In this document: positions 8,623-17,513 of the stretch, in pieces
How positions within the stretch are numbered: position 1 is the first letter of the stretch
Layout of the letters: the number at the start of each line of letters is the position of its first letter
Origin: JAUZRW01 sp964549915
GTDB lineage: Bacteria; Chloroflexota; Anaerolineae; Aggregatilineales; Phototrophicaceae
Length of the DNA: 64,000 bases
NCBI GenBank assembly: GCA_964549915.1
Contig: CAZJWX010000016.1
Location: forward strand, 1 to 64,000
Reading direction: 5' to 3'
Notes under the pieces: model-generated
Database searches by the model: none
Seen by the model: the letters and a program-made list of their open reading frames with translations, nothing else
Told to the model about the DNA's origin: nothing
Program-made: the position numbers and the translations under genes

Positions 8623-9696
8623 TCAAATGCGCCTGTTGCGCAGGTTGGCTCTTCGCTCGTCCATCGTTCTGAGCAATGCTCTCCGCGTCAGATAGCGATC
8701 AATCCAGCGAGCGCCCAACTCCACCATGATCACGACAATCAGCAGCGTGCCCACCGCCAAACGCGCTACATAGGCAGGCGATGCCAGGAAGATCAGCCCG
8801 ATTTCAAGCAGAGCAATCGTGATCGTCCCCAGCGCGGCGCCGAAGGCCGAACCTTTGCCCCCGGAGATGCTCACCCCGCCGACGAAAGCGGCTGTCGTAC
8901 CGGTCAGCAGGAGCTGCTGCAAGCCCAGTGGCTGTGCCGAACCGGAGCGCAAGCCGACAATCGCCCCTGCGAGTCCTGCGCAGAAGCCCGAAATGGCGAA
9001 CGTCAGCACCAGGGGGCGGGTCAGTGGAACACCCGCAGCCACTGCCTCGCGCCGCGCCCCGCCAATGGCGTAGATCTCCCGCGCCCACTTATGATAGACC
9101 AGGAAAATGCCCACCACGACGAAGACACTCAGGGCAATCAAACTGGCGGGCGAGAAGAGCAGTTCCGTTTCGCCAATAGTGATGCGGCTCTTCAGGAAGT
9201 CACCAAACTCGAAGTTGCGCAACACGACTGTCTGCTCTTCTGCGACGAACAGCGACACACCGCGCAAGAGCATCAACGTACCGACCGTGAAGACGATTGC
9301 GCTGATATTCAAGATGCGGATGAAGAAGCCCTGGAGTGCCCCAATTGCCGTCGCGATGATCACGCCGATAATCAAAGCTGGGACCCCACCGATGGGATCA
9401 TTCAGGCGAACAACGATCACACCGATGAGCGCTGCCATCGACCCCACCGAGAGATCAATTTCGCCAGCGATGATGGCGACCGTCAGACCCAGTGTAATCA
9501 ACCCCAACTCCGGGAAGCGTTCCAGGACTGCGAAGATATTGTTGCCGGATGCGTAGCGGTCGAACTGCAATGAGAAAAACAGCGCAATCGAGAGTGCGAT
9601 GATGATTGTGAATGTAATCTGGGAATTGAGCAGCAAGAATTCCTGCAAGCGGTCTCCCAGTCGCCGCTTGCGTGCCGATTGTGAAGTCGTTGTCAT
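8623..9696 (-). CDS. CUT2 sugar ABC transporter permease (RbsC type), second copy
   Basis: A 357-residue polytopic membrane protein with the BPD_transp_2 pattern of ribose/galactose-type permeases (GLTVAIIAGEIDLSVGS, AFVGGVSISGGKGSAFGA). It would form the membrane channel with the permease encoded just upstream, in a heterodimer. Its start overlaps the stop of that gene by 4 bp (9693-9696), which implies translational coupling. It is the last gene of the transporter operon and is followed by a strong terminator. The family imports pentoses, hexoses, autoinducer-2 or nucleosides; the actual substrate cannot be read from the permease. Confidence 0.9.
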   Translation of the reverse strand: MTTTSQSARKRRLGDRLQEFLLLNSQITFTIIIALSIALFFSLQFDRYASGNNIFAVLERFPELGLITLGLTVAIIAGEIDLSVGSMAALIGVIVVRLNDPIGGVPALIIGVIIATAIGALQGFFIRILNISAIVFTVGTLMLLRGVSLFVAEEQTVVLRNFEFGDFLKSRITIGETELLFSPASLIALSVFVVVGIFLVYHKWAREIYAIGGARREAVAAGVPLTRPLVLTFAISGFCAGLAGAIVGLRSGSAQPLGLQQLLLTGTTAAFVGGVSISGGKGSAFGAALGTITIALLEIGLIFLASPAYVARLAVGTLLIVVIMVELGARWIDRYLTRRALLRTMDERRANLRNRRI

Positions 9697-10718
9697 CGGG
9701 TTCTACTCCTGCGAATCAGTGCGTACAGGCTGACGCTGGCCACGACCGTCACACCCACGAAGAGAATGCGAGGACCGCTCTCGAAGCCGCGCAGCACCAT
9801 CATGTTGTCAATCACAGAGATGAAGATTGCGCCCAGCGTTGTTTGCAGGATGGAACCGCGTCCGCCGAAAATCGCCGTACCACCAACCATCACGGCGGCA
9901 ATCGCACTGATTGCTAACGAACCGCTGGAGCCAAACGTCGCACGGAAGAGGCTCACCTGCCCCTGTGAAATCTGTGCGGCGAAGAGAATGCCGACAGCCG
10001 CCGCAGCCGCCGAAGCGAGACCGAAGACCTGTACAGCCTTCCAGAACGACGAAAAGCCAGTCCCCCGCGCCGTTTCCTTGTTCGCACCGACAAGGTAGCA
10101 GCTCCGCCCGAAAGTCGTGTAACGCAGCACAATTTCGCCGAGAGCGGCAAGTACGATGAAGGCCCAGGTCACATTCGGAATGCTCAACGACTGCCCTGTG
10201 CCCAGCCATTCAGCCGGATGCGGACGTTCGATAAAGATGACTTCATTGTTGCTGACCCAGGAAGCAAGGCCGAAGATAATCCCGGCAGCACCCAGAGTCA
10301 CCACAATGGGATTTCCTCCAAGGCCAACGATGGCTCCCTGCAGGAACCCGACTACCAGCGCAACCCCCAGGGTGATCCCAAGAGCGGGCAGCAGCCCCAT
10401 ACCGCTGGAAAGGGTGAAAGCGAACATCAGTGAAGCCAGCCCCGCAGTCTCTTCCAACGAGAGCAAGAAGAAATTGCCGGAGATGGTGACAAATGTGAGG
10501 CCGATGGCGAAAATACCGACGAAAGCCGTCGACCGCAGAATCGTCTTGAAGTTGGTCGCCGTCAGGAAGTTATCGGTCGTCAACGCTCCGTAGATCAGAA
10601 TCAGCGTCGGGATCAGCAGCAAGAGGCCGACAAGAATTGATGTTGGATCCCGAAACCAGGATCTGGGTCCAAAGCCCGTGCGCGGTTTCGCGGTGGAAGT
10701 GGTGGATGAACTGCTCAT
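9693..10718 (-). CDS. CUT2 sugar ABC transporter permease (RbsC type), first copy
   Basis: A 341-residue permease homologous to its downstream neighbour (conserved GLTFVTISGNFFLLS and MVGGTAIFGGRGSILQT). The usual DLSVG signature after the second helix is replaced by FFLLS, so the two subunits have diverged. About eight to ten hydrophobic helices are visible. The gene overlaps both the ATPase gene upstream (10715-10718) and the second permease downstream, as expected for a tightly coupled import operon. Confidence 0.88.
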   Translation of the reverse strand: MSSSSTTSTAKPRTGFGPRSWFRDPTSILVGLLLLIPTLILIYGALTTDNFLTATNFKTILRSTAFVGIFAIGLTFVTISGNFFLLSLEETAGLASLMFAFTLSSGMGLLPALGITLGVALVVGFLQGAIVGLGGNPIVVTLGAAGIIFGLASWVSNNEVIFIERPHPAEWLGTGQSLSIPNVTWAFIVLAALGEIVLRYTTFGRSCYLVGANKETARGTGFSSFWKAVQVFGLASAAAAAVGILFAAQISQGQVSLFRATFGSSGSLAISAIAAVMVGGTAIFGGRGSILQTTLGAIFISVIDNMMVLRGFESGPRILFVGVTVVASVSLYALIRRSRTR

Positions 10719-12277
10719 GCGCTGTCCTCCGAACCGATGTCGTCGTATGGATCTGTGATTTCTTTGAGAATGCGGGCGCTGTCATCCTCGGACGTGCGGA
10801 AGGTATCGATCAACTGCCCGCGATAGAAGGTGATGATGCGATCTGGCAAGTAGGTAATCTCCTGGATGTCCGTCGAAGCGAACACGACGGCCACACCACT
10901 GTCTGCCAGATCACGCAGACGGCGATAGATCTCCGCGCGTGCGCCGACATCCACACCGCGCGTTGGTTCATCAACTAGCAGCACACGGGGTGTGATGGAA
11001 AGCCATTTGCCAACGGTCACTTTCTGCTGATTACCGCCACTGAGGGTCTGGGCTTCTGCCTGAACGCGGGAGACATCGACCGTCATATCCTTGGCGATTT
11101 CCAGCGCCAAGTCACGCTCCCGGCCACGCAGCAACCAACCGAAAGCATTGATGCGGTTCAGGGCTGGAGACGAGAGATTTTCATAAATTGGACGTTCCAG
11201 ATAGAGGCCATCCTTCTTGCGATCCGACGAGCAGTAGGCAATCTGGTTCTTGATCGCTTCTGCGGGCAAATCGGGCAGGAACTTGCGCCCATTCATGACC
11301 AAATTGCCGCTGCGCGTCTTGCGTGCCCCTGCGATCGCTGCGAGCAAATAACCGCTGCCGCTACCCAACTGCCCCGCCAGTCCCAGGATTTCCCCGGCGC
11401 GGATTTCGATTGTGACGGGTTCTACGAGGCCATCCGGCCACAAGTCGACGACTTGCAGGACGACTTGCCCATCCGCTTTTTCGTGGTCGCGGTGCGGGAA
11501 CATATTCTCCAGCGACCGCCCCAGCATACGTTCGATCAGTGTGTGAACCGTCAATTCTGATACTGGAACAGGTGGCTGACTCTTGCCGTCGCGCAGGACA
11601 GTCACGCGATCAGCGATTTCGAAGATTTCATCCATACGGTGGCTGACATAGATGATTGACTTCCCGGCAGACGCCAGTGTTCTGGCCATGTTGAGAATAC
11701 GCCGACTCTCGGCTTCCCCCAGGGCCGCCGTTGGCTCATCCAGAATCAGGATCTCGGCGTCGCGGGCGATCAAACGCGCGACCTCAACCAGGTGCTGTTC
11801 ACCGACCGACAGTCGATCCATGCGCACAGAAGGATCAACCTCCGAAAGACCGACCATCTCCAGGTATTCGCGTACTCTGCGCACCTTACTGCGTTGACCA
11901 GCAAGGACTGGCTCGCGTGGATTCGCCAGGAAGACATTTTCGGCAACGGTCATGGTAGGGATCAAACTGAGTTCTTGCTGCGCGATTGCGATGCCGTGCG
12001 CTTCGGCTTGCAAGGGCGACCCGAGTTCGATGGGTTGTCCCTTGCGCAGGATCATCCCGGAATGATTGCTATCGAAGCCGCCGATGATTTTGACCAGCGT
12101 GGATTTTCCCGCGCCATTTTCACCGACAAGTGCCATGATTTCGCCCCGGCGCAGCTCAAAATCGACCTCATCCAGCGCCTGAATCGCGCCGTAGTTGCGG
12201 CTGACGGCGCTCATTTTCAAGACGACTTCCGCCGATGCAGGTGGCGGCGCAGCCGGGGCTAACTCTTGCTCTAACAT
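10715..12277 (-). CDS. CUT2 sugar ABC transporter ATPase with two nucleotide-binding domains (RbsA type)
   Basis: A 520-residue fused ATPase. Domain 1 has Walker A GENGAGKST, signature LSVGEQ and Walker B ILILDEPTAAL. Domain 2 has a degenerate Walker A (GQLGSGSG), signature LSGGNQQK and LLVDEPTRGVDVGA. The asymmetric second site is normal for RbsA/MglA proteins. It energises import with the two permeases encoded downstream. A hairpin in the 89 bp between this gene and the binding-protein gene may set the usual excess of binding protein over ATPase. Confidence 0.93.
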   Translation of the reverse strand: MLEQELAPAAPPPASAEVVLKMSAVSRNYGAIQALDEVDFELRRGEIMALVGENGAGKSTLVKIIGGFDSNHSGMILRKGQPIELGSPLQAEAHGIAIAQQELSLIPTMTVAENVFLANPREPVLAGQRSKVRRVREYLEMVGLSEVDPSVRMDRLSVGEQHLVEVARLIARDAEILILDEPTAALGEAESRRILNMARTLASAGKSIIYVSHRMDEIFEIADRVTVLRDGKSQPPVPVSELTVHTLIERMLGRSLENMFPHRDHEKADGQVVLQVVDLWPDGLVEPVTIEIRAGEILGLAGQLGSGSGYLLAAIAGARKTRSGNLVMNGRKFLPDLPAEAIKNQIAYCSSDRKKDGLYLERPIYENLSSPALNRINAFGWLLRGRERDLALEIAKDMTVDVSRVQAEAQTLSGGNQQKVTVGKWLSITPRVLLVDEPTRGVDVGARAEIYRRLRDLADSGVAVVFASTDIQEITYLPDRIITFYRGQLIDTFRTSEDDSARILKEITDPYDDIGSEDSA

Positions 12278-12322
12278 AAAGACTCCTCAATAAAATGCTC
12301 TATATTGCGCGCCACAAGGAGC

Positions 12323-12353
12323 CTGAGGGGCTGCGACGATAGCAGTCCCCCAG
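12323..12353 (-). other. Intergenic stem-loop between binding-protein and ATPase genes
   Basis: GGGGCTGC and GCAGTCCCC arms around a short GACGATA loop form an imperfect stem just after the binding-protein stop. Such hairpins commonly protect the upstream mRNA or attenuate downstream expression in ABC operons. This role is inferred. Confidence 0.45.
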
Positions 12354-12366
12354 AACAAGTCTTGCT

Positions 12367-13452
12367 TTAGCTTTCTTCTGTAGCTTCTGCTTCTTCTTCG
12401 GGTTCCGGGATGCCCCAGGTGCAAAGTTCGTTCATGGTGTACTCAACGCCGTCAAAGCCTTCCAGCGTGAAGTCTTCCCATTCGTCGTAGAGGACAGCCG
12501 GATTGGGCGTGAAGTTATAGAATTCCTCGATTTCGCCGTTCTGCAGGTAAGCGTCAGCAACCTGAATCGCCAACTGACCTTCCAGCAGCGGTGCCTGCAG
12601 CGTCGTGCCGTACTGACGTTCTTCCTCGAACAACTGGCGGTCACCATTGCAAACGGTGCCAACAGCGATGATGTCCGCGCTCTCATCCACGCCGACTGTG
12701 TAACCCGCTTCTTCCAGCGCCTGAATCGCACCCTGGAGGATGGCGTCATCCATACCGTAGATGAAGTTGATTTCCTCATCCTGGAGCTGCGCCAACAGAG
12801 CGGCAGTGCCATTGTAGCCATTCTGCGAACCGAAGCCTTCGTTGGATTCGGCGATCAAGGTAATGCCGGAACCTTCAATTGCTTCGTTGAACGCGTCGAT
12901 CGAGAGCGAATAGCCGCCATAGGCCACCGGATATGTGACAGCAATAGCATTGGCTTCTTCAATGCCCAGTTCTTCCTTGATTTCCACCATCATCAAGCCC
13001 GCGTTACGAGCACGCAGTGCGTCATCCGGGCCAGCGTAGCCAATCACGAAGGGTTCAGCTTCTTCCGTGGGAAGCTGGTTGATCTGCAGCACCGGGATGT
13101 CCGTTGCAGCCAGGTCGCGCAGGGAGCCGAGGCCAGCCGCACCTTCTGCCGGCCACCAGATCCACAGATCGGGGGTCGCACCGATGGCAAGCTGCTGCTG
13201 CACTTGCTGATCCTGCTGTGCCTGGTTGAATTCGTTCTCCAGGATGGTGATATCGTAGCAGGCATTGGCGGCTTCGTTTTGCAGACCCGTGATCAGGCCG
13301 TTGACGTAGCGCTCACTGCGTGCAGGGGTGAAGGCGATGATTTCGCCCAGCGTTTCTTCACATTCGGCTTCGGCATCCTGTGCACTCACCAGCGGGAAGC
13401 TGAAGAGGGCGAGGATAGCCGCGAGTACGATGAACAGAGTCTTCTTAAGCAT
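12367..13452 (-). CDS. CUT2 sugar ABC transporter periplasmic substrate-binding protein
   Basis: A 361-residue secreted protein. The N-terminus MLKKTLFIVLAAILALFSF plus the PLVSAQD cleavage region is a Sec signal peptide. The rest is a type-1 periplasmic binding protein (Peripla_BP_4 type: sugar-binding fold with EIIAFTPARSERYVNG at the start and an FIYGMDDAILQGAIQAL segment). AGGAG lies 7 bp before the ATG at 13452, so longer upstream readings of the frame are not used. The C-terminus is a highly acidic tail (EPEEEAEATEES). It is the first gene of the transporter operon, 337 bp downstream of the SDR gene on the same strand. Confidence 0.9.
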   Translation of the reverse strand: MLKKTLFIVLAAILALFSFPLVSAQDAEAECEETLGEIIAFTPARSERYVNGLITGLQNEAANACYDITILENEFNQAQQDQQVQQQLAIGATPDLWIWWPAEGAAGLGSLRDLAATDIPVLQINQLPTEEAEPFVIGYAGPDDALRARNAGLMMVEIKEELGIEEANAIAVTYPVAYGGYSLSIDAFNEAIEGSGITLIAESNEGFGSQNGYNGTAALLAQLQDEEINFIYGMDDAILQGAIQALEEAGYTVGVDESADIIAVGTVCNGDRQLFEEERQYGTTLQAPLLEGQLAIQVADAYLQNGEIEEFYNFTPNPAVLYDEWEDFTLEGFDGVEYTMNELCTWGIPEPEEEAEATEES

Positions 13453-13789
13453 AGTTGCTCCTGAACTGTAAACTGTATTACTTTGCTTTGCTGCCAGAGC
13501 CTGCTTCTGCCAGCGTCGGATTCCATACATTAAGTTCGCTGCTTTACGGGGAGCGTCACCTTTTCCTGTTGTTGCAATGTATAATTGGGATGGAGCGGAA
13601 GAAGCAGCCCCCATAAACCGTTGCTTCTCACCTTCAGCACTATACAGGCGCTACCATCCGTTTCACCCCGAGTGGTTGTTGCTTGTATAGTGCGTGTTCA
13701 CATTCAATCTTGTTCACCTGGCAGCTATGCTGCCATCGCGCATAGGCATCACCCCCTTTCTATTGATTCTGCGTTGCTTCCTATCCATC
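13453..13789 (-). promoter_or_regulatory. Leader region of the CUT2 operon with a 10-bp inverted repeat
   Basis: This 337-bp gap separates the SDR gene from the transporter operon and holds no convincing gene. It carries a perfect inverted repeat, GCACTATACA (13637-13646) and TGTATAGTGC (13684-13693), which is a possible regulator site or pair of half-sites 185-240 bp upstream of the binding-protein start. A TATAAT occurs at 13580-13585 on the plus strand without a good -35 box. A separate promoter for the transporter probably lies here but cannot be pinned down. Confidence 0.35.
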
Positions 13790-14575
13790 TCAGACCAGCA
13801 CCCAGCCCCCATCAATGGAGACGTTCTGGCCGGTCATCATGTCGCTCTCGTCAGACGCGAGGAAGGTCGTCGTACCGACGATGTCCTGCGGGGTAGACGG
13901 GCGACCTACGATGGTGTTGCTGGCTGCGCCCTTGATGGCTTCGCCGGGCTTTTCCGTGTTCCCCGCGTCCATCTCCATCTTGTCCAGCATTTCCCACAGC
14001 GGCGTTTCCACCACACCCGGGCTGAAGGAGTTCACGCGGATGTCATGTTCAGCCAGTTCGCGGGCCGCAGACTGTGTCATGATGATGACGGAGGCTTTGC
14101 TGGCGCAGTAAGGTGCAATGCCGGGGAAACCAGTGCGTGCGACAGCAGATGCCGTGTTGATGATCTTGCCGCCGTGTCCCTGCTCGACCATTTGCCTGGC
14201 GGCTTCTTGCATGCACAGCAGCACGCCCCAACCATTGACCGTCATGATCATGTCCCAGTTTTCGCGAGTGTAGTCGAAGATACCCATCGGCTTGTTGACA
14301 CCTGCGTTGTTGAACATCACATCGAGCTTGCCGAATTTCTCGACTGTCTGCTGGATGAGATTCTGCACGGAAGCGCGATCGGTAACATCGACTTTGACTG
14401 CCAGCGAGGGATAGCCTTTGTCGGCGATTTCTTTAGCTACTGCCTGCGATTTCTCTTCGTTCAGGTCAGCGATGACGACGCTTGCGCCCTCTTTCGCCAG
14501 GTCATGGGCAATCGCACGTCCGATGCCCTGTGCGGCCCCCGTTACGATGCAAACCTTATCCTGTACACGTCCCAT
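13790..14575 (-). CDS. Short-chain dehydrogenase/reductase (SDR)
   Basis: A 261-residue classical SDR using NAD(P)(H). The cofactor motif is VTGAAQGIGRAI, followed by NNAGV, the catalytic Ser in INTASAVA and the YCASK (YxxxK) pair, with the family-typical GQNVSIDGGW near the end. The acidic residue after strand 2 (IADLNEE) suggests preference for NAD over NADP. The ATG at 14575 is preceded by AGGAG at 11 bp; a GTG four codons earlier overlaps that site and is unlikely. It is the last gene of the GntR operon, about 106 bp after the aldehyde dehydrogenase, so it probably oxidises an alcohol or sugar upstream of that enzyme. The substrate is unknown. Confidence 0.88.
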   Translation of the reverse strand: MGRVQDKVCIVTGAAQGIGRAIAHDLAKEGASVVIADLNEEKSQAVAKEIADKGYPSLAVKVDVTDRASVQNLIQQTVEKFGKLDVMFNNAGVNKPMGIFDYTRENWDMIMTVNGWGVLLCMQEAARQMVEQGHGGKIINTASAVARTGFPGIAPYCASKASVIIMTQSAARELAEHDIRVNSFSPGVVETPLWEMLDKMEMDAGNTEKPGEAIKGAASNTIVGRPSTPQDIVGTTTFLASDESDMMTGQNVSIDGGWVLV

Positions 14576-14681
14576 AATGTTTTTCACTCCTGGTTGTAAA
14601 TTGATCTATTCCATCTATTTTCACCGGAGGCAGCCCTACCAGGAGCTGCGCTCCGGAAAAATCGCACGCTAAATACTGTGG

Positions 14682-16172
14682 CTAGATATTGTGATTGAAG
14701 GTCAGCAGCTTCATTTCGGTCATTTCCTCGATGGCGTAGCGCAAGCCTTCACGCCCAAAGCCAGACCGTTTGACGCCGCCATAGGGCATATGATCGACAC
14801 GGAAGGTGGAAATGTCGTTGACCATCAAGCCGCCGACTTCCAACTCATTGAAGGCGGTGTGGATCAGCTTCATGTCGTTGGTGAACAGACCCGCCTGCAA
14901 GCCAAAACTGCTGTTATCCACTGCACGAACGGCTGCCATGACATCGCTATAGCGAAACAGGCTCATCACCGGACCGAAAATCTCCTGGCAGGCGACCTTC
15001 ATTTCTTCGTCGATGTCCGCCATGACCGTCGGCTGCCAGAGATTGCCCTCTCGCTCTCCTCCAGTGAGGACAGTCGCGCCCTGGCTGACGGCTTCCTCAA
15101 GCCAGGATGCAATTCGATCTGCTGCGCCGGTGTCGATCACCGGGCCAATGTCCGTCTCTTCGTCCAGTGGATTGCCGACCTTGAGCGCCTGAACCCGTTC
15201 AACGAGATGCTGCTGAAATTCGTCGTAGCGTTTCTCGTGAATGTAGACGCGCTGCACCGAAATGCAGGACTGCCCCGCGTAGCTGAAAGCTCCCCAGGCT
15301 ATACGTTGCGCCGCGAAGTCCACATTCCCGTCTTCGTGGACAATGGTTCCGGCGTTGCCTCCCAGTTCCAGGGTGACGGGCTTCATCCCGGCTTGCGACT
15401 TCAGCTTCCAACCCACAGCAGGGCTGCCCGTGAAGGAGAGCATCTTGATGCGATCATCTTCGACCAGCGGAGCCGCGTGTGGGATGCGCGTCGGTACAAC
15501 GGCGATGCCCCCGGCAGGCCAACCTGCTTCGAGAACGAGTTCAGCCAGCATGAGCGAACTGAGCGGCGTTTGCGAATCCGGACGGATGATCATGGGATTG
15601 CCCGCTGCCAACGCCGGAGCGACTTTGTGTGCCACCAGATTCAGCGGATAGTTGAAGGGGGTGATCCCCACGACCGGGCCGCGTGGCACGCGATGCACCT
15701 GGGCGACCCGGTTCTCCGTAGAAGGCAGCCAATCCAAGGGCATGATCTCGCCATAGATGCGCTTGGCCTCTTCCGCAGCAACTTTGAAGGTGAACACAGC
15801 GCGATCCGTCTCCGCACGAGCCGCGCGGATGGGCTTGCCAGCCTCCAGTGCAATGGCACGGGCGAAGCGCTCACGGTTCGCAGCGATCCCGGCGCTGACT
15901 TTCTCCAACACATCGGCGCGTTTCCATGAAGGCAGCTTGCGCGTCGTCTGGAAAGCGACGACTGCGGTCTGCATGGCCTGTTCGACTCGCTCAGGCGGCG
16001 CATGGTGAATGACGCCTACAAGCTGATTGTCATAGGGGCTGCGCACTTCTACCGGATCGTCGGTCACGATTTGCTTGCCGTCGATCAATACGCCCCAACT
16101 GCCGTATTCGGTGTCCTGGGCGTCTCCGGTTGCCGAGGGAACATCCCCTTTGCGTAAACGTTCAAAAGTCAT
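14682..16172 (-). CDS. NAD(P)-dependent aldehyde dehydrogenase
   Basis: A 496-residue ALDH superfamily enzyme. The general base Glu269 (LELGGNA) and nucleophile Cys303 (GQSCIS) fall at the standard positions, and TPFNYPLNLVAHKVAPALAA forms the cofactor groove. The nearly invariant cofactor-contacting Lys (Lys192 of ALDH2) is Arg197 here (IIRPDS), a conservative but unusual change. The overall pattern resembles archaeal-type glyceraldehyde/lactaldehyde and succinate-semialdehyde enzymes; the substrate is not resolved. It starts 13 bp after E2 in the same operon, so it is probably part of the same catabolic route and feeds an acid or acyl product to central metabolism. Confidence 0.9.
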   Translation of the reverse strand: MTFERLRKGDVPSATGDAQDTEYGSWGVLIDGKQIVTDDPVEVRSPYDNQLVGVIHHAPPERVEQAMQTAVVAFQTTRKLPSWKRADVLEKVSAGIAANRERFARAIALEAGKPIRAARAETDRAVFTFKVAAEEAKRIYGEIMPLDWLPSTENRVAQVHRVPRGPVVGITPFNYPLNLVAHKVAPALAAGNPMIIRPDSQTPLSSLMLAELVLEAGWPAGGIAVVPTRIPHAAPLVEDDRIKMLSFTGSPAVGWKLKSQAGMKPVTLELGGNAGTIVHEDGNVDFAAQRIAWGAFSYAGQSCISVQRVYIHEKRYDEFQQHLVERVQALKVGNPLDEETDIGPVIDTGAADRIASWLEEAVSQGATVLTGGEREGNLWQPTVMADIDEEMKVACQEIFGPVMSLFRYSDVMAAVRAVDNSSFGLQAGLFTNDMKLIHTAFNELEVGGLMVNDISTFRVDHMPYGGVKRSGFGREGLRYAIEEMTEMKLLTFNHNI

Positions 16173-16185
16173 CCGTCTCTCTCCG

Positions 16186-17499
16186 TTAGTCCATCAAACT
16201 GAGCGGATCAGCGATACGTTGTGCCAGCGTATCCAGGAAGCGTGCTCCGCGTGCACCATCAACAGCGCGATGATCGCAGGAAAGGCGCAGCGTCATGGTT
16301 GGTACAACTTCCACATCCCCTTCGACAGGCAGCACCTTCTCGAAGATGCGCCCAACCGCCAGGATGGCGGCCTGCGGCGGATTGACAATCGCCTCGAACT
16401 CATCAATGCCAAACATTCCCAGATTGCTGATGGTGAACGTACCCCCCTGCAAGTCCGCAGGCTTCAGTTTGCCCTCCATCGCACGCGAGACGATTTCCTG
16501 CCGTCGTTCAGCGATGGCAACGAGGCCATGTTGATCAGCATCATGGATCACCGGAACGAGCAATCCTTCATCTACTGCAACCGCTAAGCCGATATTGATC
16601 TGTTCGTTGAAGGCAACGCCCTGCCCCGTCCATGTGCCATTGACGAAGGAATGCTCACGAAGGGCGCTGGCGACCAGTTTCACAAGCAAGTCGGTATAGG
16701 TCACCTTCACTGGACTGCGTTCCAGGGCGCTCTTGCGCCAGGCCATCATGGCCGTTGCGGAGACATCGCGCTTCAAGTAGAAGTGTGGCACGGTTTGCCA
16801 GCTCTCCGTGAGGCGTTCTGCCATGCGTCGCCACATCGTGCCCGTCTGTATCGATACTTCTTCGGACGTCGTATGGGCACCCGTCGGAGCTTCAGTCGCT
16901 GGCACACGGTAGGCGAGGACATCTTCGGCCAGGACAGCGCCATCAGGGCCACTGCCGATGATAGCCCGTAACTCAACGCCACGCTCTGCCGCCAGACGCC
17001 GCGCCTTGGGCGATGCCAGAACATGTCCGTCCGCTCTCGCCGGGGCGCTCGTGGTCTGCTTTTGACTGAGGTAAGCTTCGACATCCGCACGAGTCACGCG
17101 ATTGGACTGCGACGGCACCTGCGAGAGGTCGATGTCATGCGCTGCCGCTACGCGAACAGCGACAGGCGTCGCGCTGCGCTCACCATCGGACGACGGTTCA
17201 GCCACTTCAGGGGCGGGAGCCGCAGGGGCAGGCGGTGCTTCGGGAACAGGTGCTTGCTCTCCTGGCGCCAGAATGAGTGCAATGACATCACCCACCGGGA
17301 CATCCTCCCCTGCCTGCGCACGGACGTTCGCCAGTGTGCCAGAGGCTGGTGCATCCACCTCTACAGTGGTCTTGTCCGTCTCGATCTCCATGATCGGTTC
17401 GCCTTTTTCGACCGTATCACCCGCTTCTTTCAGCCAGGCAATCAGCCGCCCCGTATCCTGTGACATGCCCAGTGCGGGCATGATGACTTCTTTCGGCAC
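16186..17499 (-). CDS. 2-oxo acid dehydrogenase E2 (dihydrolipoyl acyltransferase)
   Basis: A 437-residue E2 component. The lipoyl domain (1-78) carries the lipoylated Lys43 in ETDKTTVEV. After a Pro/Ala linker there are two peripheral-subunit-binding-like segments, about 112-145 (VRVAAAHDIDLSQV, VTRADVEAYL) and about 161-197 (ASPKARRLAAERGVEL, GPDGAVLAEDV), where one is usual. The acyltransferase domain (about 218-437) ends with the active-site motif DHRAVDG (His410). It transfers the acyl group made by E1 to CoA. It lies 14 bp after the M24 gene. No dihydrolipoyl dehydrogenase (E3) gene is nearby, so E3 must be shared from elsewhere. The acyl specificity (pyruvate, acetoin or branched-chain) is undecided. 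Confidence 0.92.
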   Translation of the reverse strand: MPKEVIMPALGMSQDTGRLIAWLKEAGDTVEKGEPIMEIETDKTTVEVDAPASGTLANVRAQAGEDVPVGDVIALILAPGEQAPVPEAPPAPAAPAPEVAEPSSDGERSATPVAVRVAAAHDIDLSQVPSQSNRVTRADVEAYLSQKQTTSAPARADGHVLASPKARRLAAERGVELRAIIGSGPDGAVLAEDVLAYRVPATEAPTGAHTTSEEVSIQTGTMWRRMAERLTESWQTVPHFYLKRDVSATAMMAWRKSALERSPVKVTYTDLLVKLVASALREHSFVNGTWTGQGVAFNEQINIGLAVAVDEGLLVPVIHDADQHGLVAIAERRQEIVSRAMEGKLKPADLQGGTFTISNLGMFGIDEFEAIVNPPQAAILAVGRIFEKVLPVEGDVEVVPTMTLRLSCDHRAVDGARGARFLDTLAQRIADPLSLMD

Positions 17500-17513
17500 G
17501 ATGTGCGCTCCCT

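Noticed and set aside
13580..13585. TATAAT as a plus-strand promoter
   Set aside because: No acceptable -35 box is found 16-18 bp upstream, and all neighbouring genes lie on the minus strand.
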